Source of the DNA: Curtobacterium sp. A7_M15
GTDB lineage: Bacteria > Actinomycetota > Actinomycetes > Actinomycetales > Microbacteriaceae
Direction of reading: 5' to 3'
Length of the DNA: 43,245 nucleotides
NCBI RefSeq assembly: GCF_030705415.1
Contig: NZ_JAUZED010000017.1
Coordinates: forward strand, 1 to 43,245
Made by a program: the position numbers and the translations under genes. Each line of letters starts with the position of its first letter. Positions within the stretch are counted from its first letter, which is position 1. This document shows positions 7,465-14,184 of the stretch, one piece after another. The notes beneath the pieces were generated by a model that was not told the DNA's origin, ran no database searches, and was given only the letters and a program-made list of their open reading frames with translations.

Positions 7465-8118
7465 TCAGCCGCGGATGCGGAAGGCCGTGCCCTCTCGCTC
7501 GACGGAGATCCCGTCGTAGCCCCCGACGCGGTACAGCCCCGCGGTGACGTCTCCCTCGAGCGCCCCCACGACGACGGTCGTCGCCCCGGAGGCGATCGCG
7601 GCCTCGAGCCCCGCGGGTGCGTCCTCGAACGCCACGCAGTCGGCGGCGTCGACGCCGAGCAGTGCGGCGCCGCGCAGGTACCCGTCCGGGTGCGGTTTGC
7701 CGTGCTCGACGTCCTCGGAGGCGACGAGCACCTCCGGCACGTGCACCCCGGCGGCCCGCATCCGGTTGACGGCGAGGTCCCGCGGAGCGCTCGTGACGAG
7801 GGCGACCGGCACCTCGGCGTCGACCAGACGCGACACGAACGCGGCGGCTCCGGGGACCTCGAGGATGCCGTCGACGTTGTCGACCTCCGCCGCGATCATC
7901 TCGTCGACGATGCGGTGCTGCTCGTCGAGCGGCAGGTCGGGCAGGAAGTGCCGGACGGTGTCGATCGTCTGACGTCCGTGCGAGAACGCCAGGATCGTCT
8001 GCGGGTCGATGTCGTGCCGGGTGCCGAAGCCCGTCCAGGCGGCCTCGACCACCGCGGTCGAGTCGACGAGGGTCCCGTCCATGTCGAAGAGGACCCCGGA
8101 CGCCACGATGTCGATCAC
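7465..8118 (-). CDS. HAD-superfamily sugar-phosphate phosphatase / beta-PGM-like
   Basis: This 217-residue protein belongs to HAD subfamily IA with a small alpha-helical cap. Motif I is GVLFDMDGTLVDS at the N-terminus, motif II is VTSAPRD, motif III is the Lys of HGKPHPDGY, and motif IV is VAFEDAPAGLEAA. It resembles YfbT/YniC-type sugar phosphatases and beta-phosphoglucomutases. The GTG at 8118 is preferred over the longer frame because a TAGGGT -10 box lies exactly 7 nt upstream on the minus strand. Substrate unknown. Confidence 0.87.
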   Translation of the reverse strand: MIDIVASGVLFDMDGTLVDSTAVVEAAWTGFGTRHDIDPQTILAFSHGRQTIDTVRHFLPDLPLDEQHRIVDEMIAAEVDNVDGILEVPGAAAFVSRLVDAEVPVALVTSAPRDLAVNRMRAAGVHVPEVLVASEDVEHGKPHPDGYLRGAALLGVDAADCVAFEDAPAGLEAAIASGATTVVVGALEGDVTAGLYRVGGYDGISVEREGTAFRIRG

Positions 8119-8125
8119 GCGCCCG

Positions 8126-8131
8126 ACCCTA
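8126..8131 (-). promoter_or_regulatory. -10 box of leaderless HAD gene
   Basis: TAGGGT on the minus strand is separated from the GTG at 8118 by 7 nt. It fixes the start of the gene. Confidence 0.7.
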
Positions 8132-8153
8132 GCGCGCCGTGCCGCGCGCTCGT

Positions 8154-8210
8154 CGAGTGAGCAGGAATCGTCGAGCACGCTCCGGGCACCCGACGATTGC
8201 TGCTCACTCG
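8154..8210. repeat. 20-bp inverted repeat (19/20 match) at the end of the RibD-like gene
   Basis: The left arm CGAGTGAGCAGGAATCGTCG (8154-8173) pairs with CGACGATTGCTGCTCACTCG (8191-8210) with one mismatch across a 17-nt loop. The right arm includes the last codons and stop of the reductase gene. It could be the terminator of the folE operon, but there is no T-run and the arms are AT-richer than the surroundings. That would also fit a dispersed palindromic repeat element. Confidence 0.8.
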
Positions 8211-8989
8211 TCGAGGTCGCGGACCCGGTCGCGGTCGCGGACCCGGACGTACCGGGTCAACAACACGCCGGCGGCGCCGAGCAGCACGTGGGCCGGCCGG
8301 AAGCGCCGGAGGTCGGGCGAACCGCCGTGCGTGATCCGCGGGCCGGCGCCGCCCTCGAGCGAGGGGTCGACCGTCAGGGTGAGCTCGTCCACGAGGTCCG
8401 CCGCGACGAGCGCCCCGAAGAACCTCGGCCCGCCCTCGCAGTGCACCGTGCCGAGGTCGCGCGCCAACAGGGCGTCCCGCAGGGCGACGGCGTCCACGGT
8501 GTCCCGATCGTCGTCGGAGCTGCACGGCACGACGTCCGCGACCGCCCGCAGCGCCGTGGCGTGCGGGGACGCCGCCGCCGTGGCCGAGGTGAGCACGATC
8601 GGCCGGACCGGCGCCTCGGTGAACACCCGGGACGCCGGGTCGAGGGACAGCGAGCCGGACACGATCGCGAAGACCGGGTGGTCGGGCATCCCGTGCGCCC
8701 GTCGCCAGGCCACGTCCCGGTCGTGCAGCACCATCGGACCGTAGCCCTCGTCACGGACGGTCCCGGCGGCGACCAGCACCACGTCGGCGACCCGACGCAG
8801 CAGGTCGAACACGCGCAGGTCGTCCGGCCCGCCGAGCGAGCCCGAGACCCCGTCCCCACCGGCCGTCGCCGAGCCGTCGAGCGTCGTCACGAAGTTCACC
8901 CGCAGCCAGGGCGCGGTCGCCCCTGCCGTGTACAGCTCGAGCAGCTCGTCGTCGGACAGGTCGGCGATCGACGGCGGGAGGACGCTCAC
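8204..8989 (-). CDS. RibD C-terminal-like pyrimidine/pterin reductase
   Basis: This 261-residue protein has the RibD C-terminal (dihydrofolate-reductase-like) fold used by NADPH-dependent reductases of pyrimidine or pterin rings. Visible signatures are LRVNFVTTLDGSAT near residues 29-42, the helix region VADVVLVAAGTVRDEGYGP, and the nucleotide-binding VHCEGGPRFFGALVAADLVDELTLTVDP. The deaminase half of RibD is absent. Its GTG start overlaps the folP-type stop by 4 bp, placing it third in the folE operon. Some RibD-like proteins in actinobacteria can reduce dihydrofolate, so a pterin substrate is a reasonable guess here, not a demonstrated one. Confidence 0.85.
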   Translation of the reverse strand: MSVLPPSIADLSDDELLELYTAGATAPWLRVNFVTTLDGSATAGGDGVSGSLGGPDDLRVFDLLRRVADVVLVAAGTVRDEGYGPMVLHDRDVAWRRAHGMPDHPVFAIVSGSLSLDPASRVFTEAPVRPIVLTSATAAASPHATALRAVADVVPCSSDDDRDTVDAVALRDALLARDLGTVHCEGGPRFFGALVAADLVDELTLTVDPSLEGGAGPRITHGGSPDLRRFRPAHVLLGAAGVLLTRYVRVRDRDRVRDLDE

Positions 8990-9927
8990 GTGTTGTGCCG
9001 CGCTTCCACCGGTGCCCGCCAGCCGAGTGTCGCCTCGACCATGCGCATCGCGTCGACGCTCTCGATCACGTCGTGCATCCGGACGATCCGGGCGCCGAGC
9101 ATCGCGCTGACGGTGGCGACGGCCAGTGACCCCGCCAGTCGCTCACCGCGGGGACGACCGAGCGACTCCCCCACGAAGTCCTTGTTCGACACCGCCGCGA
9201 GCACCGGGTAGCCGAGTGCGACGACCTCGGGCAGGCGTCGGGTGAGCTCGAGCGTGTGCACGGTGTTCTTGTTGAGGTCGTGCCCCGGGTCGACGACGAT
9301 CCGCGACTCCGGGACACCCGCGGCGAGCGCCCGTTCGACGCGTTCGCGCAGGAAACCGACGACCTCGGTCGTCACGTCGCCGTACTGCGGCGGGGCGGGC
9401 AGCGGACGACGGGGCTCCGCCAGGGAGTGCGTGATCACGATCGTCGCGTCGGAGTCCGCCACGACCGCCGCCATCCGAGGGTCGGACAGCCCGGTCGTGT
9501 CGTTGACGACGCTCGCGCCGGCCTCGATCGCCGCTCGGGCGACCTCGGGGCGGAAGGTGTCGACGCTGATCGTCACGTCGGACTCCTGCGCGAGCTGTCG
9601 GACGACGGGGACGACGCGGTCGATCTCGTCGGCCGCGGGCAGCTCGGGCCCCGGGGCGAACTTCACGCCGCCGATGTCGACCCAGTCCGCGCCCTGTTCG
9701 GCCGCGCGGACGGCGGCCTCGACCGCACGGTCGAGTGCGAAGGTGGCGCCGCGGTCGTGGAACGAGTCGGGCGTGCGGTTCACGATCGCCATCACGGCGA
9801 TGCGGTGGTCGAAGTCGAACGTCCGACGGCCGATGGTGCGTACGGGGTCGCGCAGGTCGGGGACGACCCACCCGGGCGCGGCGGCGGCAGGGTCCTGGAG
9901 GCGCGACTCGCCGCGCTCGGTCGTCAC
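8986..9927 (-). CDS. FolP2-type dihydropteroate-synthase-like protein
   Basis: This 313-residue protein has the DHPS TIM-barrel: AVMAIVNRTPDSFHDRG (residues 44-60), VSVDTFRPEVARAAIEAGA, the VNDTTG motif, and the pterin-site Lys in SNKDFVGESLG. The key loop-2 signature GGESTRPG of true DHPS is replaced by GGVKFAPG (residues 86-93), and the HMRGTP motif by THSLAEPR. These changes match the mycobacterial FolP2 branch, reported to lack DHPS activity. I therefore doubt that it makes dihydropteroate from pABA. GTGA overlaps join it to folE upstream and to the reductase downstream. Confidence 0.88.
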   Translation of the reverse strand: MTTERGESRLQDPAAAAPGWVVPDLRDPVRTIGRRTFDFDHRIAVMAIVNRTPDSFHDRGATFALDRAVEAAVRAAEQGADWVDIGGVKFAPGPELPAADEIDRVVPVVRQLAQESDVTISVDTFRPEVARAAIEAGASVVNDTTGLSDPRMAAVVADSDATIVITHSLAEPRRPLPAPPQYGDVTTEVVGFLRERVERALAAGVPESRIVVDPGHDLNKNTVHTLELTRRLPEVVALGYPVLAAVSNKDFVGESLGRPRGERLAGSLAVATVSAMLGARIVRMHDVIESVDAMRMVEATLGWRAPVEARHNT

Positions 9928-10535
9928 GCGTCCGCCCCGTGGCCGGTGCCGTCGCCGGCGTCGGCACCGATCAGGGCGATCGCCTCGGCCCGTCCCGCCG
10001 CCTCGGCCAGGCTGCCGGTCGCCGCCACGGTGACCGTCGTCGAGCCGGTCTGGCGCTCCCCGCGGGTCGTCACGCACTGGTGCTGTGCGTCGAGGACCAC
10101 GAGCACGCCCGCGGCCCCGAGGCCCTCGGCGATGGTCGCCGCGACCTGCTCCCCGAGCCGCTCCTGCAGCTGCGGGCGAGAGGCCACCGCGTCGAGCACG
10201 CGGGACAGCGTGCCGAGGCCGATGAGCCGCTCGCCCGGCGCGTACGCGAGGTGCGCCACTCCGAGGAACGGGAGCAGGTGGTGCTCGCACACGGACCGGA
10301 ACTTCACGTCCCGCACGATGACGAGCTGCCCGCGGTCGGCCGGTTCGGCGTGGACCGTGCCGTCTCGTGCGATCGCCACGGCGTCCGTCCCGATGCCCGA
10401 GAAGAACTCCCCGTACGACTCGGCAACGCGAGCGGGCGTCCGCGCGAGCTCCGCACGGTCGGGGTCCTCACCGATCGCGAGCAGGAGCTCCCGCACGGCT
10501 GCCTCGATCCGCGCACGGTCCAGACGTTCGTTCAC
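9924..10535 (-). CDS. folE: GTP cyclohydrolase I
   Basis: This 203-residue enzyme converts GTP to 7,8-dihydroneopterin triphosphate, the first step of folate and other pterin pathways. The zinc and active-site motif VCEHHLLPFLGVAHLAYAP is intact, as are the C-terminal QERLGEQVA helix and the QHQCVTTRGERQTGS motif. The start chosen is GTG at 10535, 6 nt after a TTGGAT box on the minus strand; the longer frame upstream has no support. It heads an overlapping three-gene operon with the FolP2-type gene and the RibD-like reductase. folB and folK, which often follow folE/folP, are not here. Confidence 0.94.
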   Translation of the reverse strand: MNERLDRARIEAAVRELLLAIGEDPDRAELARTPARVAESYGEFFSGIGTDAVAIARDGTVHAEPADRGQLVIVRDVKFRSVCEHHLLPFLGVAHLAYAPGERLIGLGTLSRVLDAVASRPQLQERLGEQVAATIAEGLGAAGVLVVLDAQHQCVTTRGERQTGSTTVTVAATGSLAEAAGRAEAIALIGADAGDGTGHGADA

Positions 10536-10541
10536 CCGTCC

Positions 10542-10547
10542 ATCCAA
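10542..10547 (-). promoter_or_regulatory. possible -10 box of folE
   Basis: TTGGAT on the minus strand lies 6 nt before the GTG at 10535. The hexamer is a weaker match than others in the window. Confidence 0.45.
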
Positions 10548-10608
10548 CACCAGCCCTGGCCGCAGAACGCGAGCGGCCACCGGGCGTGACGTACCCCGTC
10601 GAGGCGAG

Positions 10609-10618
10609 CCGCGCCTCC
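10609..10618 (+). repeat. CCGCGCCTCC intergenic motif, copy (plus)
   Basis: It lies between divergent folE and the purine permease, in the long form GCGAGCCGCGCCTCCCG. It also forms a 6-bp stem with the adjacent GAGGCG (10601-10617). Confidence 0.75.
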
Positions 10619-10668
10619 CGTGCGCCGCCTGGAGGAGCCCCGTGACACGCCGGGGACCCAGCGTCCTT

Positions 10669-10674
10669 TAACCT
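10669..10674 (+). promoter_or_regulatory. -10 box of leaderless purine permease gene
   Basis: TAACCT is followed by TGATCG and then the GTG at 10681. With no 5' leader, a purine riboswitch is excluded here. Confidence 0.65.
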
Positions 10675-10680
10675 TGATCG

Positions 10681-12153
10681 GTGAGCGCCCCGCAGACCGA
10701 CACCACACCCCGGAACCGCTTCGCGACCGGCCTCGACCGCTTCTTCTCGATCACCCACCGCGGCTCGACGATCCCCCGCGAGATCCGGGGCGGACTCGTC
10801 TCCTTCGTGACGATGGCGTACATCGTCATCCTCAACCCGCTCATCCTCGGTGGGTTCAGTCAGGACCAGGCACCGCAGGACGTCGTCGGCGGCTGGCTGC
10901 AGAACGCCCAGGTCGCCGCCGCCACCGGACTCGTCGCCGGTCTCATGACGATCGCGATGGGCCTCATCGCGAACCTGCCGTTCGGCATCGCGGCAGGCCT
11001 CGGGATCAACTCGTTCCTCGCCGTCAGCGTCGTGCACCAGGTCACCTGGGCCGAGGCGATGGGCCTCGTCGTCATCAACGGCGTCGTGATCGTGATCCTG
11101 GCGTTGACCGGCATCCGGACGATGATCTTCACGGCCGTGCCCGCACAGCTCAAGTCGGCGATCACCGTCGGCATCGGTCTGTTCATCGCGTTCATCGGCC
11201 TGGTCGACTCCGGGTTCGTCCGCACCACGAAGAACGCTTCCCCGCCACTGCAGCTCGGCGAGGACGGCTCCATCGCGGCGCTGCCGACCATCGTCTTCCT
11301 CATCGGCCTCGTCATCATCGGCACGCTGATGGCGCGCAAGGTCCGGGGCGCCCTGCTCATCGGCATCGTGGCGACCACGATCATCGCGATCATCCTGCAG
11401 GCGATCTACAAGGTCCCGACCTCGGTCGACTCGCCGACCGGGTGGAACCTCAACGCGCCGGGGCTGCCCTCTGCGCTGTTCGCGGTGCCCGACCTGTCGC
11501 TCGTCGGCCACGCGGACGTCTTCGGCGCCTTCACCCGCATCGGCCCGATCGCCGCGTCGATGCTCGTCTTCACCCTCGTCTTCACGAACTTCTTCGACGC
11601 CATGGGCACGATGACGGGGCTCGCTAAGGCCGCCGGTGTCGCGAACCCCGACGGCACCTTCCCGCGCCTGAAGTCGGCGCTCGTCGTCGAGGGTGCCGGT
11701 GCGATCGCAGGTGGTGGCGCCTCGGTGTCGTCGAACACCGTCTTCATCGACTCCGCCGCCGGCATCGGCGAGGGTGCGCGCACCGGCATGGCCTCGGTCG
11801 TCACCGGTCTGCTGTTCCTGGCGTCGATGTTCCTGACGCCGCTCACCCAGGTCGTCCCGCTCGAGGTCGCCGCCGCCGGACTCGTGGTCGTCGGGGCGCT
11901 CATGGTGGCGCAGGTGAAGGACATCGACTGGACCGACTTCGGTGCTGCGCTGCCGGCGTTCCTGACGATCGTGATCATGCCGCTGACCTACTCGATCGCG
12001 AACGGCATCGGCGCGGGCTTCATCAGCTGGGTGCTCATCAAGCTGCTGTCCGGCCGTGGCCGTCAGGTGTCGTGGCTGCTGTACGTCGTGGCGGCGGGCT
12101 TCCTGCTGTACTTCGCGCGGGGGCCGATCGAGGCGCTGCTCGGCGTCGGCTGA
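10681..12153 (+). CDS. NCS2-family purine permease (AzgA/PbuG type)
   Basis: This 490-residue membrane protein should import adenine, guanine or hypoxanthine with protons. Hallmarks of the AzgA branch are the N-terminal STIPREIRGGLVSFVTMAYI, the first half-helix GIAAGLGINSFLAVSVV, and the second-repeat TNFFDAMGTMTGLAKAAG with GGGASVSSNTVFIDSAAGIGEG. About 12-14 hydrophobic segments are visible. Length is normal for the family. It diverges from folE, whose substrate GTP depends on guanine supply; a shared role is only suggestive. Specific substrate cannot be set from sequence alone. Confidence 0.92.
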   Translation: MSAPQTDTTPRNRFATGLDRFFSITHRGSTIPREIRGGLVSFVTMAYIVILNPLILGGFSQDQAPQDVVGGWLQNAQVAAATGLVAGLMTIAMGLIANLPFGIAAGLGINSFLAVSVVHQVTWAEAMGLVVINGVVIVILALTGIRTMIFTAVPAQLKSAITVGIGLFIAFIGLVDSGFVRTTKNASPPLQLGEDGSIAALPTIVFLIGLVIIGTLMARKVRGALLIGIVATTIIAIILQAIYKVPTSVDSPTGWNLNAPGLPSALFAVPDLSLVGHADVFGAFTRIGPIAASMLVFTLVFTNFFDAMGTMTGLAKAAGVANPDGTFPRLKSALVVEGAGAIAGGGASVSSNTVFIDSAAGIGEGARTGMASVVTGLLFLASMFLTPLTQVVPLEVAAAGLVVVGALMVAQVKDIDWTDFGAALPAFLTIVIMPLTYSIANGIGAGFISWVLIKLLSGRGRQVSWLLYVVAAGFLLYFARGPIEALLGVG

Positions 12154-12224
12154 GGCGCGCGCTGCGCGGCCGTGCTGCGTTCGCCTTCGCGCGGGCACAC
12201 GGCCCGGGAGGCGCGGCCTCAGCC
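12148..12224. terminator. bidirectional terminator-like double stem spanning both stop codons
   Basis: The outer arms GGCTGAGGC (12148-12156) and GCCTCAGCC (12216-12224) are perfectly complementary and contain the stop codons of the two convergent genes. An inner stem GGCCGTG/CACGGCC (12168-12174, 12198-12204) closes the structure. It lacks a T-run, as is common in GC-rich actinobacteria. Confidence 0.65.
12207..12216 (-). repeat. CCGCGCCTCC intergenic motif, copy (minus)
   Basis: This copy sits 2 nt past the stop of the hypothetical gene at 12219, inside the bidirectional hairpin. Confidence 0.75.
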
Positions 12225-12686
12225 CGCCAGGTCGGCCGGCGTCGCCTCGTGGTGGCGTCGGCCCTGCGTGCGCCGGTCCTCCTTCATGCCCGCCTCGAAC
12301 AGGTGCTTCCGTCCCTGCACCAGCTCGTCACGAGCGGTCCGTTCGAGTTCCTTCGCGAGGGCGTAGTACCCGTCGTCGTAGTCCTCGACGATCTGGAACG
12401 TCCACCGGCCGGCGATGACGTTGCGCCCGACGAGCTCGGTCTCGATGCGGTCCGCCAACTCGGTGTGGCCCGCGTTCCGGAGCTGGTCCACCGCCTCGCC
12501 GAGGTTCAGGTCCGCCGTTCCGGTCAGTCGGTGGAACCCGTAGAGCAGCCCTCGGGCATGCTCGATCACCTCGACCGCTGCCGACAGGGTGCCGAGCGCC
12601 TCGACCGTGGTGTCCGAGACCCCCTCGGGCACGCGGTGTTGCTCGTCGGGACCCTGAGCGTCGTCGGTCGGTGCGTCGTTCGTCAT
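12219..12686 (-). CDS. conserved actinobacterial hypothetical protein
   Basis: I do not recognise a named function for this 155-residue soluble protein. It looks like a family conserved in actinobacteria: an acidic N-terminus, then VSDTTVEALGTLSAAVEVIEH, GLLYGFHRLTG, DLNLGEAVDQLRNAGH, and VGRNVIAGRWTFQIVEDYDDGYY. It is rich in helices and charged residues, with a basic tail KEDRRTQGRRHHEATP. There is no signal peptide or membrane segment. It begins 44 bp downstream of the broken toxin gene on the same strand and may be read through from the antitoxin promoter. Confidence 0.75.
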   Translation of the reverse strand: MTNDAPTDDAQGPDEQHRVPEGVSDTTVEALGTLSAAVEVIEHARGLLYGFHRLTGTADLNLGEAVDQLRNAGHTELADRIETELVGRNVIAGRWTFQIVEDYDDGYYALAKELERTARDELVQGRKHLFEAGMKEDRRTQGRRHHEATPADLAG

Positions 12687-12730
12687 GCGTCCCGTCTACC
12701 GGACGGCTGCTCGGACCGCTCCGAGGTGCC

Positions 12731-13110
12731 TCACTTCGTCGCGTTCGGGTGGTGCGTGTGCACCGCGAGGAGATGGACGACCATCTGCACTTCGTCGACG
12801 GTGAACCACAGCCGAGCACCGCGGCGCAGCTCGTACTGCCGGCGGACCCACTCCCGCCCGGAGTGCGTCACCGACCCGAGCGCACCTCGGAGCGCGTGAC
12901 ACGCGTCACCGACCCGAGCTCACCTCGGAGCGCGTGACACGCGAGGTCCTCGGTCAGCGGATCGGTCGTGAGCCGTTCCCATGCCGCCGCCACGGCATTC
13001 CGCTGCGTGGCGACGACGTCTCGCCACCCGTGCTCCGCTGCTCGGTTCCCGAAGACGATCGTGTACTCGGTGGTGCGGACCGGCCGCGCCACCCCGGAAC
13101 GACGGGCCAC
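12731..13110 (-). pseudogene. RelE/HigB-like toxin gene broken by a 38-bp tandem duplication
   Basis: From the GTG at 13110 the frame reads 80 residues and stops inside a duplicated segment. Deleting one 38-bp unit (12865-12902 or 12903-12940) restores a clean 113-residue frame ending at 12731. The restored protein runs from TTEYTIVFGNRAAEHGWRDV through LTEDLACHALRGELGSVT into HSGREWVRRQYELRRGARLW, then FTVDEVQMVVHLLAVHTHHP and NATK. The QYEL-GARLWFTVD core and the VHT-HPN-TK ending are typical of small actinobacterial RelE-like ribonuclease toxins. It lies 3 bp after an antitoxin-like gene. Inactivation is seen directly; the toxin role is inferred from family resemblance and context. Confidence 0.8.
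12865..12940. repeat. 38-bp tandem duplication, two copies
   Basis: Units 12865-12902 and 12903-12940 are identical except at unit position 18 (G versus T). Because 38 is not a multiple of 3, the second copy shifts the toxin frame. Loss of one copy by strand slippage would repair it. Confidence 0.95.
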
Positions 13111-13113
13111 CCG

Positions 13114-13596
13114 TCAGGGCTTCTCGACGACGACGGGGCTGTCGGTCACCTCGACCTCGGAGGTGTCCCAGCCAGCGGCGATGGCTTCGGCGGAGTTGCG
13201 CCACGCCTGCATCTCGAGCAGGAGCCGGCGCGGTTGTCGCAGCGAGAACGAGCCGCGCGCGACCTCGACGATCTCCTTCGCGAACCGCTGCTGATCGGCG
13301 CGGCTCAACAGCTTCAGCCACGGGTACGGGATGGCCAGACGGTCGTGCAGCGGCAGCTGCTCGTTGATCGTCACCGCCGCGATGAGCTGCGCGGCGATGT
13401 CGAGCACCGCCTCGTCGTCGTCCGAGCGTTCCTTCGTCGTCAGGACGAGCGGCTTGCCGTCGCGGCGGGTCACCTCGAGCGGTTCCTGCTCGGCTGCGGC
13501 GAAGACCTCCTTCGCGTGGCGCGAGAGGTCGGAGGACTGCACCGCGCGACGACGCCGGGACGGTGCTGGAGCAGGAGCGGGAGCGGGAGCGGTCAC
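13114..13596 (-). CDS. prevent-host-death-like antitoxin with C-terminal extension
   Basis: This 160-residue protein opens with an Ala/Pro-rich stretch, followed by a Phd/YefM-like segment SSDLSRHAKEVFAAAEQEPL and EVTRRDGKPLVLTTKE. That is the pattern of DNA-binding, toxin-neutralising antitoxins. The remainder (residues 60-160) is a helical extension seen in longer actinobacterial antitoxins. The GTG at 13596 follows a TACTCT -10 box by 6 nt, and a perfect palindrome abuts that box, consistent with autorepression. The partner toxin downstream is frameshifted, leaving this as an antitoxin without an intact partner at this locus. Confidence 0.75.
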   Translation of the reverse strand: MTAPAPAPAPAPSRRRRAVQSSDLSRHAKEVFAAAEQEPLEVTRRDGKPLVLTTKERSDDDEAVLDIAAQLIAAVTINEQLPLHDRLAIPYPWLKLLSRADQQRFAKEIVEVARGSFSLRQPRRLLLEMQAWRNSAEAIAAGWDTSEVEVTDSPVVVEKP

Positions 13597-13602
13597 GCGA
13601 CC

Positions 13603-13608
13603 AGAGTA
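13603..13608 (-). promoter_or_regulatory. -10 box of leaderless antitoxin gene
   Basis: TACTCT on the minus strand is 6 nt from the GTG at 13596 and is directly flanked upstream by the palindromic operator. Confidence 0.7.
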
Positions 13609-13626
13609 TTCAGAACACGTTCTGAA
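13609..13626. promoter_or_regulatory. operator-like palindrome of the toxin-antitoxin locus
   Basis: TTCAGAAC-AC-GTTCTGAA is a perfect 8-bp inverted repeat with a 2-bp centre, immediately upstream of the antitoxin -10 box. It is the likely site of antitoxin autorepression. It could also affect the divergent DUF1697 promoter about 30 bp away. Confidence 0.75.
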
Positions 13627-13656
13627 GACAACCCTGCGCTCGTCAGAGGGGCGCGG

Positions 13657-13662
13657 TACGGT
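13657..13662 (+). promoter_or_regulatory. -10 box of leaderless DUF1697 gene
   Basis: TACGGT is followed by 6 nt and the ATG at 13669. Confidence 0.75.
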
Positions 13663-13668
13663 TCGGGC

Positions 13669-14184
13669 ATGACCAGGTGGGTCGCGCTGCTGCGCGGGGT
13701 GAACGTCAACGGGATCACGATCAGGAGCGCCGAACTCGCGGCGCTGTTCCGCGAACGCGGCTACCAGGACGTCCGGACCGTGCTCGCATCGGGGAACGTG
13801 GTGTTCGGCTCGGACGGCACGGCTGCGGCACTCACGACCGACATCGAGCAGTCGCTCCGGGACCGCTTCGGCTACGACGCCTGGATCGTGCTCGTCCCCC
13901 ACGACGACCTCGCCGCGATCGTGGACGGCTTCCCGTTCCCCTCCGCCGAGGACCGTCACGACTACGTGGTGTTCGGCTCCGACGACGGCGCCCTCGACGA
14001 CCTGCTGGCCGACCTCGACGTCGACGAGTCCGTCGAGCGCGTCGCACGTGGCGGGGGCGTCGTCTACTGGTCGTGTCCGAAGGGGGCGAGCACGGACACC
14101 GCGTTCGCGAAGCGGGCCGGTGCCGCCCGCTTCAAGCGGACGACGACGACCCGCAACGCGAACACGCTCCGGAAGCTCCTGTGA
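13669..14184 (+). CDS. DUF1697 protein
   Basis: This 171-residue protein matches the DUF1697 family: an N-terminal WVALLRGVNVNGITIRSAEL, then ERGYQDVRTVLASGNVVFGS, and a C-terminal RTTTTRNANTLRKLL. These are the two halves of the conserved fold. The function of the family is unknown. The start is fixed by the leaderless -10 box 6 nt upstream. Its stop overlaps the GTG of the next gene (GTGA at 14181), so the two are coupled. Confidence 0.9.
   Translation: MTRWVALLRGVNVNGITIRSAELAALFRERGYQDVRTVLASGNVVFGSDGTAAALTTDIEQSLRDRFGYDAWIVLVPHDDLAAIVDGFPFPSAEDRHDYVVFGSDDGALDDLLADLDVDESVERVARGGGVVYWSCPKGASTDTAFAKRAGAARFKRTTTTRNANTLRKLL

Noticed and set aside
8986..10290. 434-residue version of the folP-type gene
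   Set aside because: The extra N-terminus is antisense-like, Arg-rich sequence overlapping folE. The GTGA overlap at 9924-9927 gives the natural start.
10536..10680. Purine riboswitch upstream of the purine permease
   Set aside because: The -10 box is 6 nt from the start codon, leaving no leader RNA, and no purine-aptamer core is visible.
12903..12940. Programmed frameshift instead of a broken toxin
   Set aside because: There is no slippery heptamer, and the interruption is exactly a duplicated 38-bp unit whose removal restores the frame.
13609..13626. LexA (SOS) box
   Set aside because: Actinobacterial SOS boxes have GAAC-N4-GTTC. Here the spacer between GAAC and GTTC is 2 bp, and the site adjoins an antitoxin promoter.
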